From the NCBI RefSeq assembly GCF_905220365.1, contig NC_061154.1, positions 15,934,001-15,998,000 of the forward strand: a DNA stretch of 64,000 bases, given 5' to 3'. Below the pieces are notes generated by a model. It saw only the letters and a program-made list of their open reading frames with translations. It did not search any database and had not been told where the DNA came from. The position numbers and the translations under genes are program-made. Of the stretch, positions 1 through 13,079 are shown one piece after another (the first letter of the stretch is position 1; every line of letters begins with the position of its first letter). Source of the stretch: Vanessa cardui (taxonomy: Eukaryota; Arthropoda; Insecta; Lepidoptera; Nymphalidae).

Positions 1-267
1 CGTCTGGGTAGGAACCACCCACTCATCAGTTATTTTACCGCCATATAACAGTACTCAGTATTGTTGTGTTTCAGTTTAAAGGGTGAGTGAGCCAGTGTAA
101 CTACTGGCGCAAGGGATATAATATCTTAGTTCTCAAGGTTGGTGGCACATTGACGATGTAAGAAATAGTTAATATTTCTTACAGCGTCATTGTCTATGGG
201 TGATGGTGACCACTTACCATCAGGTGGCCCATATGCTCGTCCGCCAACCTATACCATAGAAAAAAAA
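1..267 (+). mobile_element. ~280-bp retroposon (family M), cut by the window edge
   Basis: This copy starts CGTCTGGGTAGG at the window edge and ends ACCATAGAAAAAAA. It shares the full body of the family seen at 26.3, 40.5 and 56.8 kb (GTGAGTGAGCCAGTGTAACT and GACCACTTACCATCAGGTGG). The A-rich 3' end and the target duplications of sister copies show it is a retroposon, probably a SINE. Confidence 0.8.
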
Positions 268-2089
268 TAACTTACTTCTATTAATATTTAGCGTTATCAA
301 CTTGAAAGAACCAAACAAATCATCCAATTAACGCTCCCGTTGTATTTTAGATTTCGGTTTTTCGTCATGACTACGGGAGTTTTACTTGTAATAATTGTAA
401 TCTCATGAATATACGATGAGTAAAGAGTATACATCAGGGAGTGCACTGGAATCAATTCTCAATGAAGTTGGAGTAATAATCTTATATACATTCAGTACGA
501 GTCTGAAGCAACGAGTGTTGGTAACCTTGAAAGAGAAACGGCAGATTATTAGTGTTAAGAAAATTACATTTTTACTTAAATGATTTTTATCCACTTATGT
601 ACAGTCGGAGTAAGAAGAGGTTCGTCACCTTAAGATCTATTTTCGTGTGCTCAGTATGAGCGATAATCTGCTTCAACGATTGAGAATGACATATTGCGTC
701 GCAATGATTTGATGTTTAGATTCAAAACGTAATAAGAGTTGAGGACTTGATAAGGAATGAATTTGGAAACTGACGAAGGTTTTCGAACTCTGTCTGTACA
801 TATTGGACTACATACAATATCAATAGGTATCAGATTTTGTAATAGAAACAAAATTGGAAATGTACATCGATCCCATGCGAATTTCGTTGAACCGGAACTC
901 GCCATCAATCAAAATCTTGGAATTAAAATGGCACAATTATGAGTTTTATTGATTTAGTTGCTTTCGTTGTAAATATATTTCTATTTGTAACGAGTTACCT
1001 TAGGTTGTATTCGCAGTGATTATCCGTGAAAGGAGAACAAAAACGGTACGTAAGTGAGTGAATACATCAATCAATAAATCAGCCTGACATTTAACGGATA
1101 TTCATATGTTGAACGCATATGACGCGTGTGAAAACTATAACTAGCATTGTTTTATAAACGAGTTTGTTTTAATCGTATGGTGACCAGCGGCTTGTGTATA
1201 TCGATCTTGTTTCGCCGATAAGCTTCAGCTACAACCGCTGTTATTTCAGTCTTAAAACTCAGTTATCGTTCCGTTTCGCATTTATAAAAAGACTTACGTC
1301 ACTTGTTATGTTACTCGAGTGAAAAGTAATTAAAAGGTATTGTAGGTATATTTTTGCTTAGATAAAAACTTGATTTTTTTTTTATTGTTCTGTCTGAGTT
1401 GTGTGGCATAATTTCGACATAAACTATAGATTCATTTAGATTACAAGGTATAATTGGTTCCTAACTGTTTTGTTAACATTACATCTCGTCATGGTCATAA
1501 TATATCCTGCTTGACTGACTGGTCTCCTTTGAGTACCTACGTCCTCCGTGGCTGAAGTCGGTCAGGAAGACCAATAAAATTATTTTAGCGGTAAAATAAT
1601 TCATATGTTAAATATGTATATCGCAAAGGAAAAGTAAAATTGTGAAAAACAATGTTTTAACAATACTAAAAAATTACCTCAATGGCGTTTAGTTTTCGTT
1701 CAGTTTGCGCTATAGAAGATATTGCTGTTGTTTCGCTGATATATGTATATATGCGTTACTTTATCCATTACGTAACAAACTTATGTCGATCAAAAAAAGA
1801 TTTTTTCAAATCCGCCGATTTATAACAGAGTTATGCCCGAACATGTTTAAAAATAAAAATAAAGATTTATGAACTTAGAATCTCCACTTTGATATAAAAA
1901 AAAAAAAAAACAATTTATTGCAATGGATTCATAACAGAACCTACATAGTAATTTATATGATATTTACTAATATCTCAGTATTCAAATAAAATACATATAT
2001 AGAAAAATATATTACATTTTCTTTCTGGTTAGCGTCCAATATTCATACAAGTCATATTCATCTCATATGTAACTTAATAGTTACATAGT

Positions 2090-2091
<2 letters not shown>
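268..2091. other. AT-rich intergenic DNA, no supported gene
   Basis: Short open frames on both strands (for example 651-942) lack recognisable domains, splice context or composition bias. I see nothing else I can support. Confidence 0.6.
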
Positions 2092-2125
<34 letters not shown>

Positions 2126-2126
2126 C
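2092..2126. repeat. compound (CA)n(TA)n microsatellite
   Basis: An uninterrupted CA run is followed directly by a TA run, abutting the start of the dispersed repeat at 2127. Confidence 0.9.
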
Positions 2127-2494
2127 TAGCGGTCGCCCGCGGCTTCGCCCGCGTAAATAACGGTTCATAATCAGTCTTCTAATATCCCTACTGCTGAGGC
2201 ACGGTCACATTTGAAGAATTACTGCAACCGGCGCTTGGATCTATTGTGATAAACCTCAAATTCGTGATCAGCTCACCTCAACTTTTTTTGTTTGATTTTT
2301 TCCTTTTTTGTCCGAAAAACCCAAAATATCTTACGGAACCCTATTTTTTTCAAAATAAAATTTAGCCTATTTTATGCGGGATTAATTTAGCTTTCGAATG
2401 GTGAAAGAATTTTTAAAATCGGTCCAGTAGTTTTTGAGCCTATTCATTACAACCAAACAAACAAAGTTTTCCTCTTTATAATATTAGTGTAGAT
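2127..2494 (+). repeat. dispersed repeat (family D), near full length
   Basis: It starts CTAGCGGTCGCCCGCGGCTT and ends with TATAATATTAGTGTAGAT. These are the stereotyped ends of a repeat very common in butterflies and moths. The body includes the AAATCGGTCCAGTAG word. No coding capacity is seen. The class (Helitron-like or LINE-tail derived) is not decided here. Confidence 0.65.
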
Positions 2495-4277
2495 ATAAAC
2501 GACGATAAACTATTGATATTATCTTGATTCATAAATTACTTGTTTGTTGTAATTTAACTCATTTAGTTTTATTATTCAATCGTATCTTGCTATATCAATT
2601 AATTATTATTGATAGGTCGTACATCCTATTGCTTGCTATATATCTATGCGTGTAATATAACCGCAGAAGTTTGTATGTAATGTTTTGTATGCACTCGTTA
2701 TATTTCATAGCCAATTATTGTTCTTTTAATTAATTTAAATACAGAGTACACTTTAAGACTTATGACTTATGTAACTTGATGTTGTGTGAACCCAGTTCAA
2801 AGATAGTATATTATAATCTACTATTCACAAAAAATACTATTAACAGACAAACACAATTACATTTAATAAAAATAACAACAACATAAAACAATATTTTAAA
2901 AATGCAACTAAAATCAATCTTTTTATCCTCCGTCTCAACTAATATGGCCGTCGCCTGCCCGCCTGTCAGATATCTTCTGTAACGCTTCATCGTATGTCCA
3001 GTGACGTCACTTGATTTTCGTTCAACAATATAATATTACATTTTAAATTATGTTTCATTAAAAAATTAAAATTCTCGATTGAAAAAATCACGAAACGACC
3101 AAATCGAAATATTTACGTCGTTATGTTTTATTTGAAAAAAAGTTATTATTAAATATATCTCAAGTCCCCATGTTTATTCTTTTAAAATTATAAGCTTATG
3201 TCGTATACTACATTTTATTTTTGCGAAAAATCAATACTACAGAATTAACAACAAAACAAAATGTTTTTATTTCCAAAAATGTTATTGTACGCGACTTCTT
3301 TTGATGTCATTGTTAATTGTAATAGATTAATCTTACCCATAAACCTTGCATGTTGTTCATATATAAACATTCTTTATCTCTATACCATATCCAATTTGTT
3401 AACGTCAGAAAGAGAAGAAATCATAAAGTATCAATAAGACAAAAGATGTATGTGGTCTAAGTAATCAGCACATACGATGTTGATCATCAAGATTGAAACT
3501 ATATAATGACATATTGACACATATATGTATATAAACAGATGCATCCGGAAACCTTGAACATGAATCTTATGTATAATTACTATTATTAAATAGTCATGCC
3601 ATAAATTATATACGTATAACTACACGCCGCTTCAATCGCTATGGGGAATATGATATCATAGTTGTATATATATATATAAAACAAATACTAAGCGTTATAG
3701 TTATTTTACAATCATATGACAAGTCGATAGCCTACTGAGAGGTTGTTTCTTAAATCATGTACAAATAAAATATCTTATTAAATAATTATGAGTAGATAAT
3801 GAATTATTGTCGTAAATGAAATAACGAACAATTCACCTTTCATTATTAACAACTATAGGTATATTTTATTTTTGTTGAAATAAACTAATGCCATTTTACT
3901 TTACTTTCACGGCGAGAGAACGTTAATAAACAATTCTGATAGTACTATGATTAAACTCATTCATTATTCATTATATTACAAATGTCTGATTCACTTAGAC
4001 ATATATTTATATAACCATATATGCTTCTATTAATTGTATTTTTGTTTAATATTGAGAAGTAATTTTTTAAAAACTGATTGTATGAACTACTATGTTTATT
4101 CATAATGTTTTGGAACAATTATAAATAAATTTATTATAAAGGCTAAGCGAGAATTGCGAACTTCGCAGGACATTGTGCACAAGTAGGTGTAAGAAAACAC
4201 AGGGGTCTAATTTCAAAATAGAAGTACAAATTAAACTTTCAAATATATATACATAAACATAAAACATAAACACATAC
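2495..4277. other. AT-rich intergenic DNA, no supported feature
   Basis: Long AT-rich stretch with a short TA microsatellite near 3665. No gene, RNA or clear repeat was recognised. Confidence 0.55.
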
Positions 4278-4491
4278 GATAAACACTTTCTTATTGACCG
4301 TCAAAAAATCTACCACCGGTTCGGAATTTAACACAGAACTGAGAAGAACCGGCGAAAGAAACTCAGCGGGATCAAACTTTTTTTTTTCATAACATGTTAC
4401 ATATACAATATGTATTTTTAATAATAATACAAATATATTTTTGTTATTTAAAATAGCCTGGAGGCGAAATTCTCATTCCCAAGGTGTGCAG
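4278..4491 (-). mobile_element. LINE 3' end fragment (family L)
   Basis: It carries the antisense 3'UTR signature GAAAGAAACTCAGCGGG and ACCACCGGTTCGGAA seen in the fragments at 16.9, 19.4 and 41.6 kb. It also has the CCTTGGGAATGA block, in reverse complement, found after the reverse-transcriptase frame of the 19.4-kb copy. It is heavily 5'-truncated and non-coding. Confidence 0.7.
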
Positions 4492-4499
4492 TTAACTAG

Positions 4500-4690
4500 A
4501 GAGAAGAGACGAGACTGGCAACAGTGCAAACGCAAGCCAAAAGGCTGTACGTGCACTCCTTGTTAAGGAAGGCACATAAATCTGGTCTGTTACTAAGAAC
4601 TTGCCTGCAGAAAGACCCGGCATGTCAACCCAGAACCTCGGGATTTCCAGCCCTGTAGCTAGTAGACTAACGAGACAGTCGAAATATATT
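4500..4690 (-). mobile_element. tRNA-like SINE, decayed
   Basis: On the - strand a head with TTAGTCTACTAGCTAC (A-box-like) and GAGGTTCTGGGTTGA (B-box-like) precedes a GC-balanced body. The spacing resembles a tRNA-derived SINE head. It is divergent and has no visible target duplication. Confidence 0.4.
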
Positions 4691-5112
4691 TATATAGCTA
4701 TTTAGCTTACTGTAATACATATTTGTAATTATTTAACTTATGTATAGCGTTTATTTATCTAATACTGTTTTTAAGTATTGCAGACAGACGTATTAAGTAC
4801 TTTTACAGTATGACAATATGTCAGTGCCTTTTCTCTCTATATGCTAATGCATATGCAATATTTTTCATTCGGTCACATGTAGGTAGTCTTCCAAATTCAT
4901 AATGATTGTATCGTGTTTCACATCTACGCTCGGTATGATTGTTTCAATACATTTTTAATTGTCACTAATCATATTGATGGGGCTTAATTATGGAACTAAT
5001 CAATCGTCTTCATTGCTTTAGTGTTTCAAGGTTTAAAGTTATTTTAAATTTTTCATCTACAATTCCTTTAATCGATTGTTAATGATTATTTTTTTTCTAA
5101 ATATTTTTATTT

Positions 5113-5342
5113 TTGACGACCTCCGTGGTCGAGTGGTGTGTACACCGGTTTTCATCGGTACGCCACTCTGAGGTCCCGGGTTCGATTCCCGGCCGAGTCG
5201 ATGTAAATTACCATTAGTTTTCTACGTTGTCTTGTGTCTGGGTGTTTGTGGTATCGTCGTTACTTCTGATTTCCATAACACAAGTGCTTAAGCTACTTAC
5301 ATTGGGATCAGAGTAATGTATGTGATGTTGTCTCATATTTAT
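5113..5342 (+). mobile_element. tRNA-derived SINE (family S1)
   Basis: The head GACCTCCGTGGTCGAGTGG holds an A-box, and GGTTCGATTCC is a consensus B-box. The tail runs through GATCAGAGTAATGTATGTGA to an ATTTATTTAT end. It is nearly identical to the copy at 37112-37340, so the family was recently active. Confidence 0.8.
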
Positions 5343-5454
5343 TTATATATACATACATACATATGTAACATTTAAGATTTATATTATCTTTGTCGCATAG
5401 TTTCGCCATCAAACTTGCGAGCTAAGATTACTTATATACATTAGAAATGTTATG

Positions 5455-5605
5455 TCACTTGTTCCTGCAATTACACTGGCTCACTCGCCCTTCAAACCGT
5501 AACACATTATTACTACATATCTGCATAGCTGTGTGACAGTAACGTAGCTAATAATTGGGTGGTAGCTGCCCAGGCAGGCTTGCATGAAACCCTACTACCA
5601 GACTT
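5455..5605 (-). mobile_element. family M retroposon, partial
   Basis: In reverse orientation it keeps the ACACTGGCTCACTC and GGTGGTAGCTGCC blocks and ends CCCTACTACCAG. The 3' portion is missing and it has many substitutions. Confidence 0.6.
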
Positions 5606-6493
5606 ACATATATTATTTACATATATTTACTAAATGTATTTTTTTTTTATAATTTTCATTCTGTCATGAGTATTTTTCATATTTATACAATTTTGTAACT
5701 CGTAGTAAAACTTAGACTGTTTAAAAATCATTCTGAATATTAAGAAGCTAATATTATTTAACCAAGTATTGAGCCCTTTTCAAGCATAATGAAAGGGTTG
5801 TCAATTGTAAACGCAGCGCTGGTAGGGTGACAAACTCGATACTCAATCATATCCTCTAGTAAAACAACGCTGGTCATGTACAATATATCGTATTCTATAT
5901 ATGCCTATAGTGTGGGACATAGTACTAGATAGTATTTATTTACAATTTAAAATAATGTGATCTATCAGTTAGGATTAGATGATAGTTTCGATTAGACACA
6001 TTAACTTAGCACATTTAAATTTAAAAACAATACCGTAAAAAATACGAGATAATATTTATTATTTTATTGGTCCGAAATTATTTGAAGTCGATTTTTGGTT
6101 AATATTTTAAATGCTTTATTTATGTTTGGAATGCCAGCAAAACGAACACAAAATGCGCTCTATGCAAATACTTCACGAGCGAAAATAAATTAATGGTATG
6201 TTTAAAATACTTATATTGTAGTCCAGCAACAACGTTCCATCAAATTAATTCGAAGGGTGTAAAAATATTTATTCAATTAAAATTTTAAGCAACTTTTATT
6301 GTTTAAAAATAAATGATTGTACCCGATCGTTAGCTATGAAGTAAGTTCGTCGAATCAAACTTTTGATTGGCTTCTTAACTAGATTTTTTTTATATTTCTG
6401 TTTCTAATGACTCCGTTATTTGTTTTATGCTCACTGATGGTTTTTTTTTAATTAATATTGTAATTGGTAATTAAATATAACATTTTTTTTATT
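5606..6493. other. AT-rich DNA, no supported feature
   Basis: I see no gene or recognisable repeat here. Confidence 0.55.
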
Positions 6494-6625
6494 TATTTCT
6501 TTATACTTTATTGTACACCACGTGATATACATTAAAATATGTTACAAGAAAGGAAAAAATTAGATAATATTGTAGAGGACAACGGGTGGTGTTATGGCTA
6601 ATTAACCATTTCTTCCAGACAACCC
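6494..6625 (-). mobile_element. LINE 3'-tail fragment
   Basis: CTTTATTGTACACCAC and TCTTCCAGACAACCC match, in the same order, the fragment at 29632-29790. This is a 3'UTR end shared by several lepidopteran LINE copies. Non-coding. Confidence 0.5.
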
Positions 6626-6825
6626 AATAAGGAGAGAGGTTGTATGTAAGCTGGGTAGGTGGTGCTTTTTTTGATACGTGTCGGTTGTCGTTGCTAAGGC
6701 TTCTTATCCGATAGCAACGGCTAAAGATTATCAGTAGTAGGAATGATCAGGTGGACTACATATAAAAAAATGGATGGTTTTCATATTCCCGGTAACCCAA
6801 CGCTATCTGATTATTAATTCGAAGA

Positions 6826-7130
6826 CAAAATACTAATTGCTATTAATCTTTACATAGTATAAAACAAAGTCGTTTACCGCTGCCTGACCCTATGTATGCT
6901 TATATCTTTAAAATTACTCAACGGATTTTGATGCGGTTTTTTTTAAAAGATAGAGTAATTCGAGTATTGTTTTTGTATATAATATATGGACGATATAGTG
7001 AAAAACGGTGACAATTTTAGAAGTTTCTAATGAGAAATCGTAAATAAAAAAAATCTGCAGTATATTTAGTATTAGCATTGCATTCATGCGAAGCAGGGGC
7101 GGGACGCTAATCTAATATAATGTTGAAATT
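6826..7130 (+). repeat. dispersed non-coding repeat
   Basis: ATAGTATAAAACAAAGTCG, then AACGGATTTTGATGCGGTTT and a closing GGGGCGGGACGCTAATCTAA, form a stereotyped lepidopteran non-autonomous repeat. It is possibly Helitron-like. The class is recalled, not shown by the sequence. Confidence 0.5.
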
Positions 7131-7869
7131 GTCAGTATATGTTAAGATTAAACTCTATTGAAAACGATCAAAAATTATTTTTTTAATTTTAATGATCATT
7201 GTTGAATATGTCATATTTCGAGTCCATTTACAATACTCACTAGTGTTATTAGTTGTAACTAACACCTGTATGCGAATGTTTGTCGTCTATATCATGATTT
7301 TTTATATATTTTATATATTATGCGATGTAAATTGGCCAGTTCTTTTCTCTATACGATAGACTAGCTTGTTTCGCGCCGCGATTGTCTCCAGTCATCTTGC
7401 ATCGTCAATGTTACAAAATAAAGCAAAGTCTAGATATGATACTAATTATAACATCTGTTCTAGCTTACACACACAGACAATAAAACCAGTCGTTACATAA
7501 TATTGCGTAATGTTAATTGAATCAATTACCGCTGTTCTCTATGACAATGATCTGAATTGATTTTATAACTTGATGGAATCTTTAACAGCTTTTGGTTCGA
7601 ATGGTGAAAGCAGACCTTATAATTTTCTTGGAATATATTCGGTTCTTAGAAGAGAACAATATATTTTACAAGGCGTAGTATTATATTTTCACGTGATTTT
7701 CTCCTAACGACGTATGAGTGAGTAAAGTGATCATACAAACGAGATTTTTCCCAATTGTATTTACACTGGCTCTAACCCTTACTAAGTCACCACTAAGTCA
7801 AATTCAAATATATGCGTAGTTATAATCAACTGATACTTAGAATAAAAATGGTATGTCTGTTTGTAATAT
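7131..7869. other. AT-rich DNA, no supported feature
   Basis: Nothing recognisable. Confidence 0.5.
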
Positions 7870-8118
7870 TGACATAAGAGCTATGTAGTAACAGCCTGTA
7901 AATTTCCCACTAAGGGTTTGGAACATATTCCACCACGCTGTTCCAATGCGGGTTGTTGGAATGCACATGTGGCACCATTTCGATGAAATTAGACACATGC
8001 AGGTTTCCTCACGACGTTTTCCTTCACCGCCGAGCACGAGATATATTGATGCTTGCCTGGGTTTGAACCCGAAATCTTCGGTTAAGATACACGCGTTCTA
8101 ACCACTAGGCCATCTCAG
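7870..8118 (-). mobile_element. tRNA-derived SINE (family S2)
   Basis: In reverse complement the head reads TGGCCTAGTGGTTAGAACGC (A-box), then a GGGTTCAAACC B-box. The body contains GAGGAAACCTGCATGTGTCT and a GCATTGGAACAGCGTGGTGG block. It matches copies at 31.6 and 44.9 kb. The open frame across it is an artefact of the SINE. Confidence 0.8.
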
Positions 8119-10053
8119 CTTTTTGCATTTACAAATGCATATATAGTATACACAATTTTGGTCAATCTATCTGTTTGTTTGTTCCGACTAAGCTCTGGAA
8201 TGGCCCAACCGTTTTTCACTGGAAAAAGCTGACGTAATAAGGAGTAACCACATCAATTACTTTATTGTTAAAAACTAAAAGGCGCACATTGCAAGTCGCG
8301 GGCATAGCTCGTTAATAATATAAAACTATTCTTATTTTACGATATAATTACAGTCAACAAGGCTCAACGTGTATAACTTGTCAACCCTTCTAAAAAATAC
8401 GCTTTGTTCTTCCGGTAAGTATGGATTGGTATAGCTTCTTCGGCTGTATGGTTTCCTTCAAAATTTTCTTTACTTTGACTCTTGTTTTTTAATATTAATT
8501 TAAGGTAACAATATGATACACTTGGTGATGGAGCTTTGTGAAAACGCATAATACTTGGTGATTCTGTTTTCCTCTGTCAATATACATTCACGAAGGAGAA
8601 ATATGTTTCTCTAACTGATCCGCCGGCACAAGCCAAACTGACTTACGACCTCACCAGTAATTAATTAAATGACCACAGTTATTATTATTTTACCCTCTTC
8701 CTGTTACAGCGATGAGGTTTATTAACTTACGCTAATACGCTGTCCTCAAAACCTTGTCCTAAAAACATTGAAAGCGTAAACATTAAGAAAAACAAACTTT
8801 TCTTTAATTTACTCAATAAAGAAACAATTTTGCCAACGTAAAAATATAATACCTTTGCGGAAACTTGTTGTTGTCACTCCACCTTTACTTTTCATGTTTG
8901 TAAAATATTTTTTATACTTCCATTTGAATATATTCTATATGTTTAAACGAATGCCAATTTAAATGAAATTTTAATCCTAGGAAAGGTTTTCTATAGTCAC
9001 ATTTCAAAATTAACTTTAATGTCTGCAATACTACTAAATGTGTAACAATATAATTTTATGAAATAGAACAATTTATTTGAAGAAACATAAAGCATTTTTT
9101 AGTAGTCTATTTTTGGGATTATATTTTGTAGAACGTAGAAGAATTAAAAAGTGAACGAATGCATTTTTGTTGAAAATAGCAAAGACTTCGTTAATATCAG
9201 TTAGTTTGAATGCTAGTATAACCTTATTGTAATATTAAATCACTATTGACATTCATAACGCTATAGAAACACATACATCATACAACTTTGTTGGGACAGT
9301 AATGTGTGTTTTTCAAGCCGACAGATGATGATCTAAATCAACTCTTAGAGTTCTATTAATTAATTTGATGAAACACAGGCATACTAAAACTATTACAAAA
9401 ATTGTAGATAATATATAGATAACCTAAATTATTTTTCCTTTGAAAATCGTCCATGCAGACTAGTGAAGGTTGCTTAACAAAAGACAGATAAATAAGCAAA
9501 CCTATGATTAAAAATTGACAAAATATTTTTATTTTAATTTTCTGGAGCATTTTACGTTCGAAATTCAAACTAGAGGACAAAAAAGGATTTTCACATTACT
9601 TCGCTGGAGCGTTTCCTTTTTTAAATTCAAATTAGAGTTTTGTTTATAGTCAGACATAAGTGTGATATTTGGCGTATTCCTTTTTCAAATGTAATTTGAA
9701 TTTTTCCGTACAAGTCACAAAAATATTTTTCGATTGCAAAGTAAAATTTTCAAGACATTTTATTTATTAACATTTTTAACAAGTTTAAAACAATAATTAA
9801 AACATTGTTTCGTGTCAACCTTTCAACCGTTATCGAAGTTTTGTTTTTATGCATGACATAATAGAAGGGAGCAGAGTTTAAGAGGGGGCGAAAGGGAGGT
9901 TACCAGAGGCAGTAGTGGTTTGTTAAATTAATTAGTTTTATTGTATTAGCGATGCGAACAGTATCGATTGTGAAATGAAGCCTTAGAATCGAGGCCGTCA
10001 TCCTCCATATTAAGAATTTCGTTAGCTATGAATATTTATACTAAAATTTTGAC
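8119..10053. other. AT-rich DNA with one old repeat remnant
   Basis: 8150-8310 resembles a decayed copy of a dispersed repeat (GGAATGGCCCAACCG, then GCGGGCATAGCTCG). The remainder shows no supported feature. Confidence 0.4.
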
Positions 10054-10300
10054 TTGGTGCTATGGCTTTCTGCGAGTCCGTCTGGGTATTGCCACCTACT
10101 AACACTTATTCAACCGCCAAACAACAATACTTTAGACTGATCTGGCTTTACAGCCTCAAGGGGTATAATATCTTAGTTCCTAAGGATGTTAGTGACTGAG
10201 TGATGTAATGTATGTGGGTAATATATCTTGTTTACCTCTTGACCACATCAGGTAAACTATTTGACAGACTGACGTTCAACGCCCAACCTAAACCTGTGGC
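10054..10300 (+). mobile_element. family M retroposon, degraded
   Basis: It retains GGTGCTATGGCTTTCTGCGA, GTCCGTCTGGGTA, ATCTTAGTTCCTAAGG and the CATCAGGT block in order, with many changes and small deletions. This is an old copy. Confidence 0.65.
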
Positions 10301-12149
10301 TTTAACGAAATTAAAATTGTCGCAGTAATTTCTTTGGGAAAGTCATTGAATTTAAAAAAAAGTTTTTTTAAATTATTTTCGTTATCCTCATTTCACCCCA
10401 AACTACGGGTAAAGATTTGTATATAATTTTTTCACTTTGTGTGTTGAAATTGAACACCTAAGTGGATGAAATTAGCAAATAAAGATGCAATAAAAGACAT
10501 TAGTGTCGCCATTTTGAAAATAAAAACTATTTTACTCGTTGTATAGACTTCTGCTTATGAGTAACAGACAATTGTTTTTTAAAACAACTACCACAACAAA
10601 CTGTAATAAAAACTCGTTAGGTTTCTGATGGGATATCAATATTAACTTGATTACTTGATAATGTAACATGCTGATGTTGCCTTTACTTGATAACATTTCA
10701 ATAAAAGCAGTTTTGCTGTACGACATTGGTATGTCTAAATGTATGGATATTTCATAGTAACTATACATGTGTTCAAAATGATTTTCCTTTGAAGTACCGT
10801 TTGCAGCGGGCCCTGAATGGACGTTGGGGACATTCCACTTTGATTTGTGCCTATTATGATATGATGAATATACTGTGACAATCAAAACGAGCCTATTAAT
10901 GAAATAACAGATATTTACCATGTGTAATTTCGACTCATATTTGATCATCTCTATACGTCTATAGATTTTTGATAGACCAATGGCAATACTATTTACATAT
11001 ATAACAACTCTTATCACTGTAACTCGGTAACGTCTTATTTATGAGTTATTTAATAATGCTGTAAAATAATTGTCTACATAAGTCAATCATTCGGACACAG
11101 GTTTTAAGTGACTTCCAAATTTTGCGAGTATAAACACTCTCTGAGACTTTTTATGCCCTACCGAGATTCGAACCTGGGGATCGGAATCTACAACCTAATT
11201 GTGGAACTAATCAAATATTTAAAAAAATCAATTGCCACTTAAATATCAAAATAGGTTCAAATTTTATTACAAAGGCTGTATGCGAACGGTGTGTTTTGTT
11301 GCGAAACGCAACTTGACAACAAAGGTTTTGTTGTGAAATCGTGTTTTAAACAAAGTGAGATGAAAAAAAAATTAATCGGTACATCTCTTTTGCGTTTTAA
11401 GCGTCGAACACGAACAATTGTATTTGTATCCGGTTTGTTCCAAATCTTTATAGAACCTAATATTTAAATTTTGTTTATATCTATTTATTAATTACTAAGA
11501 CCCTCATTGTCGCTTATTGGGTCATCGGATGTAATCGACCAATCGAATTCAGATGGAAAAATACCTGAATTTCATTAGACTTTCAGACTACAGAAAAAAA
11601 TATTTCTTATTAAAAATATTTTACAGTAGTAATTATATAATATAAACAAATTATTTAGACTAGTTGTGTTCAATAAGAGCCGTTAGTTTTAATCATTTGG
11701 TTTTTTATTGTCAGTAGGTTCGATTGTCATTTTATACAAAAAATGAAAGGTGCTTTTTTTTATAAAAACAATATTTACATTTTTCTATCCCTAGTTACCC
11801 TACCCACGTCACTAGCCTGGTACCTACCAACGACACGCTGACAGCTGCCGAGAGCATTTAACAATTCACAATGCTGAGGCCTCTGGTATAGACAGCTGAT
11901 TCGTGTTACGTTTTACGTTGAGACATGCTAACAATATGACGTCACAAACATTCGAAGCACGTGTACACAACACTAACTATTTAATTAATAATTAATTATT
12001 AATCATATCTCATTGTAATCGACCAATAAGCTATTACCACCTACTAGTTTTAATAAGAGTCTTCTTTCCCTCACACTCATCATTCATCATCATTTACGGC
12101 TTGTAACTGTTTTTTTTTTTTTTTTATGTATCGAAACTAATATTATGTA
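10301..12149. other. AT-rich DNA; one unsupported 161-codon frame
   Basis: A - strand open frame of 161 codons (10532-11017) has no recognisable domain, and its composition is that of the surrounding AT-rich DNA. No splice or promoter context supports it. Nothing else was recognised. Confidence 0.5.
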
Positions 12150-12327
12150 TTCGAAAATAAATCTTTCTATCTGTCTGTCACGCAAAATTACTTATTTGAC
12201 TTTGATTAAATTTGATATGAAGCGAGTCTGAACTAGTATTTTTAGTCTGCATTAGTATTTTTATAACTAAAACGTAACCTAATCTACCCCTTGAACGCGG
12301 GCGAAGCCGTATATGACAACTAGTTTG
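12150..12327 (-). repeat. family D dispersed repeat, decayed
   Basis: CTTTCTATCTGTCTGTCACG and GAACGCGGGCGAAGCCGT followed by ACTAGTT are reversed family D landmarks. Confidence 0.5.
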
Positions 12328-12727
12328 CAAATTGTCTATATATTTTTTATCTACAGTGCTTTATCTATACCTATGGATTTTTTTTTTGAATATTTGCATA
12401 TATATGCAATTGCTTTCGACTTTCATGCTTGGATGTTTGATATTCTATCCTGACAAAAGTGATTACCTACATCTTGGAAAATTGGTCTTAAATGTAGCTA
12501 AAGGTATTAACAGTCTCTCCAAGTAGGTATTAATAAAAATAACTTAGTAATACGATTAAAGTCTGCTTACATGTCACAAAAACAAATGTTATTTATACCT
12601 ACTAAGATCATAACGAATTTTATAACAAATCGTAACCTTCAATCAGCAAGCGTCGCAAAGTTTTAGGATAATCAATTGTTACCGGTTATAAGTTACTAAT
12701 TAATTGATTACATAATTCGTCTGAGCA

Positions 12728-12840
12728 TATAAAGTGGCGTAACCCCTAAGCGATCTAACTCACTCGAGAAATCAAAGTGAAACCTTTGGTAAGCCGTTTC
12801 TTAGTGAATTCCTTGAAAGTTTAATTTCTGGTTTCTTGTG
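12728..12840 (+). promoter_or_regulatory. candidate TATA promoter with short non-coding 5' exon
   Basis: TATAAA at 12728-12733 is followed about 30 nt later by an initiator-like CTCACT. Two donor-like sites lie downstream: TTTG|gtaagc at 12789 and TTGTG|gtaagg at 12841. The stretch has no ATG, so it would be a 5' non-coding exon. It could be a distal cyc promoter or belong to another transcript. Confidence 0.28.
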
Positions 12841-12851
12841 GTAAGGGTGGA

Positions 12852-12906
12852 AGCGGGCGGGTCTCGCCCCGCCCTGCCGCGTACCGCCCCTCGCCCGCCC
12901 ACCCGC
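12852..12906. other. very GC-rich, GC-box-like island
   Basis: About 55 bp of almost pure G/C, with several CCGCCC/GGGCGG-type words and many CpGs, sits just after the 12841 donor in AT-rich DNA. It resembles a promoter-proximal GC box cluster. It has no coding character. Confidence 0.4.
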
Positions 12907-13079
12907 GGAGCTATCACTGACAATTGTTATTCTTCTCATCGATTACCTAATGATTACCTTTGCTTAGGTTTTAGACAGACGTGACATTTTTGTGACAGGT
13001 ACGTGTTCCGACTTGGCAGATGGGAATAAGAGATATATTCGTTTACCTTTTACTGCAATGACTGTAACGTTTGTGTTGG

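Noticed and set aside
651..942. Overlapping open frames on both strands
   Set aside because: Neither resembles a known protein and both have chance-level length.
5113..5200. tRNA gene candidate (A-box and B-box present; also at 34272, 37112 and 44363)
   Set aside because: The same head is followed each time by the same ~140-bp tail, and arms do not fold as a standard tRNA by eye. These are tRNA-derived SINEs, not tRNA genes.
10532..11017. 161-codon open frame on the - strand
   Set aside because: AT-rich composition like its surroundings, no domain, no splice or promoter context; likely chance.
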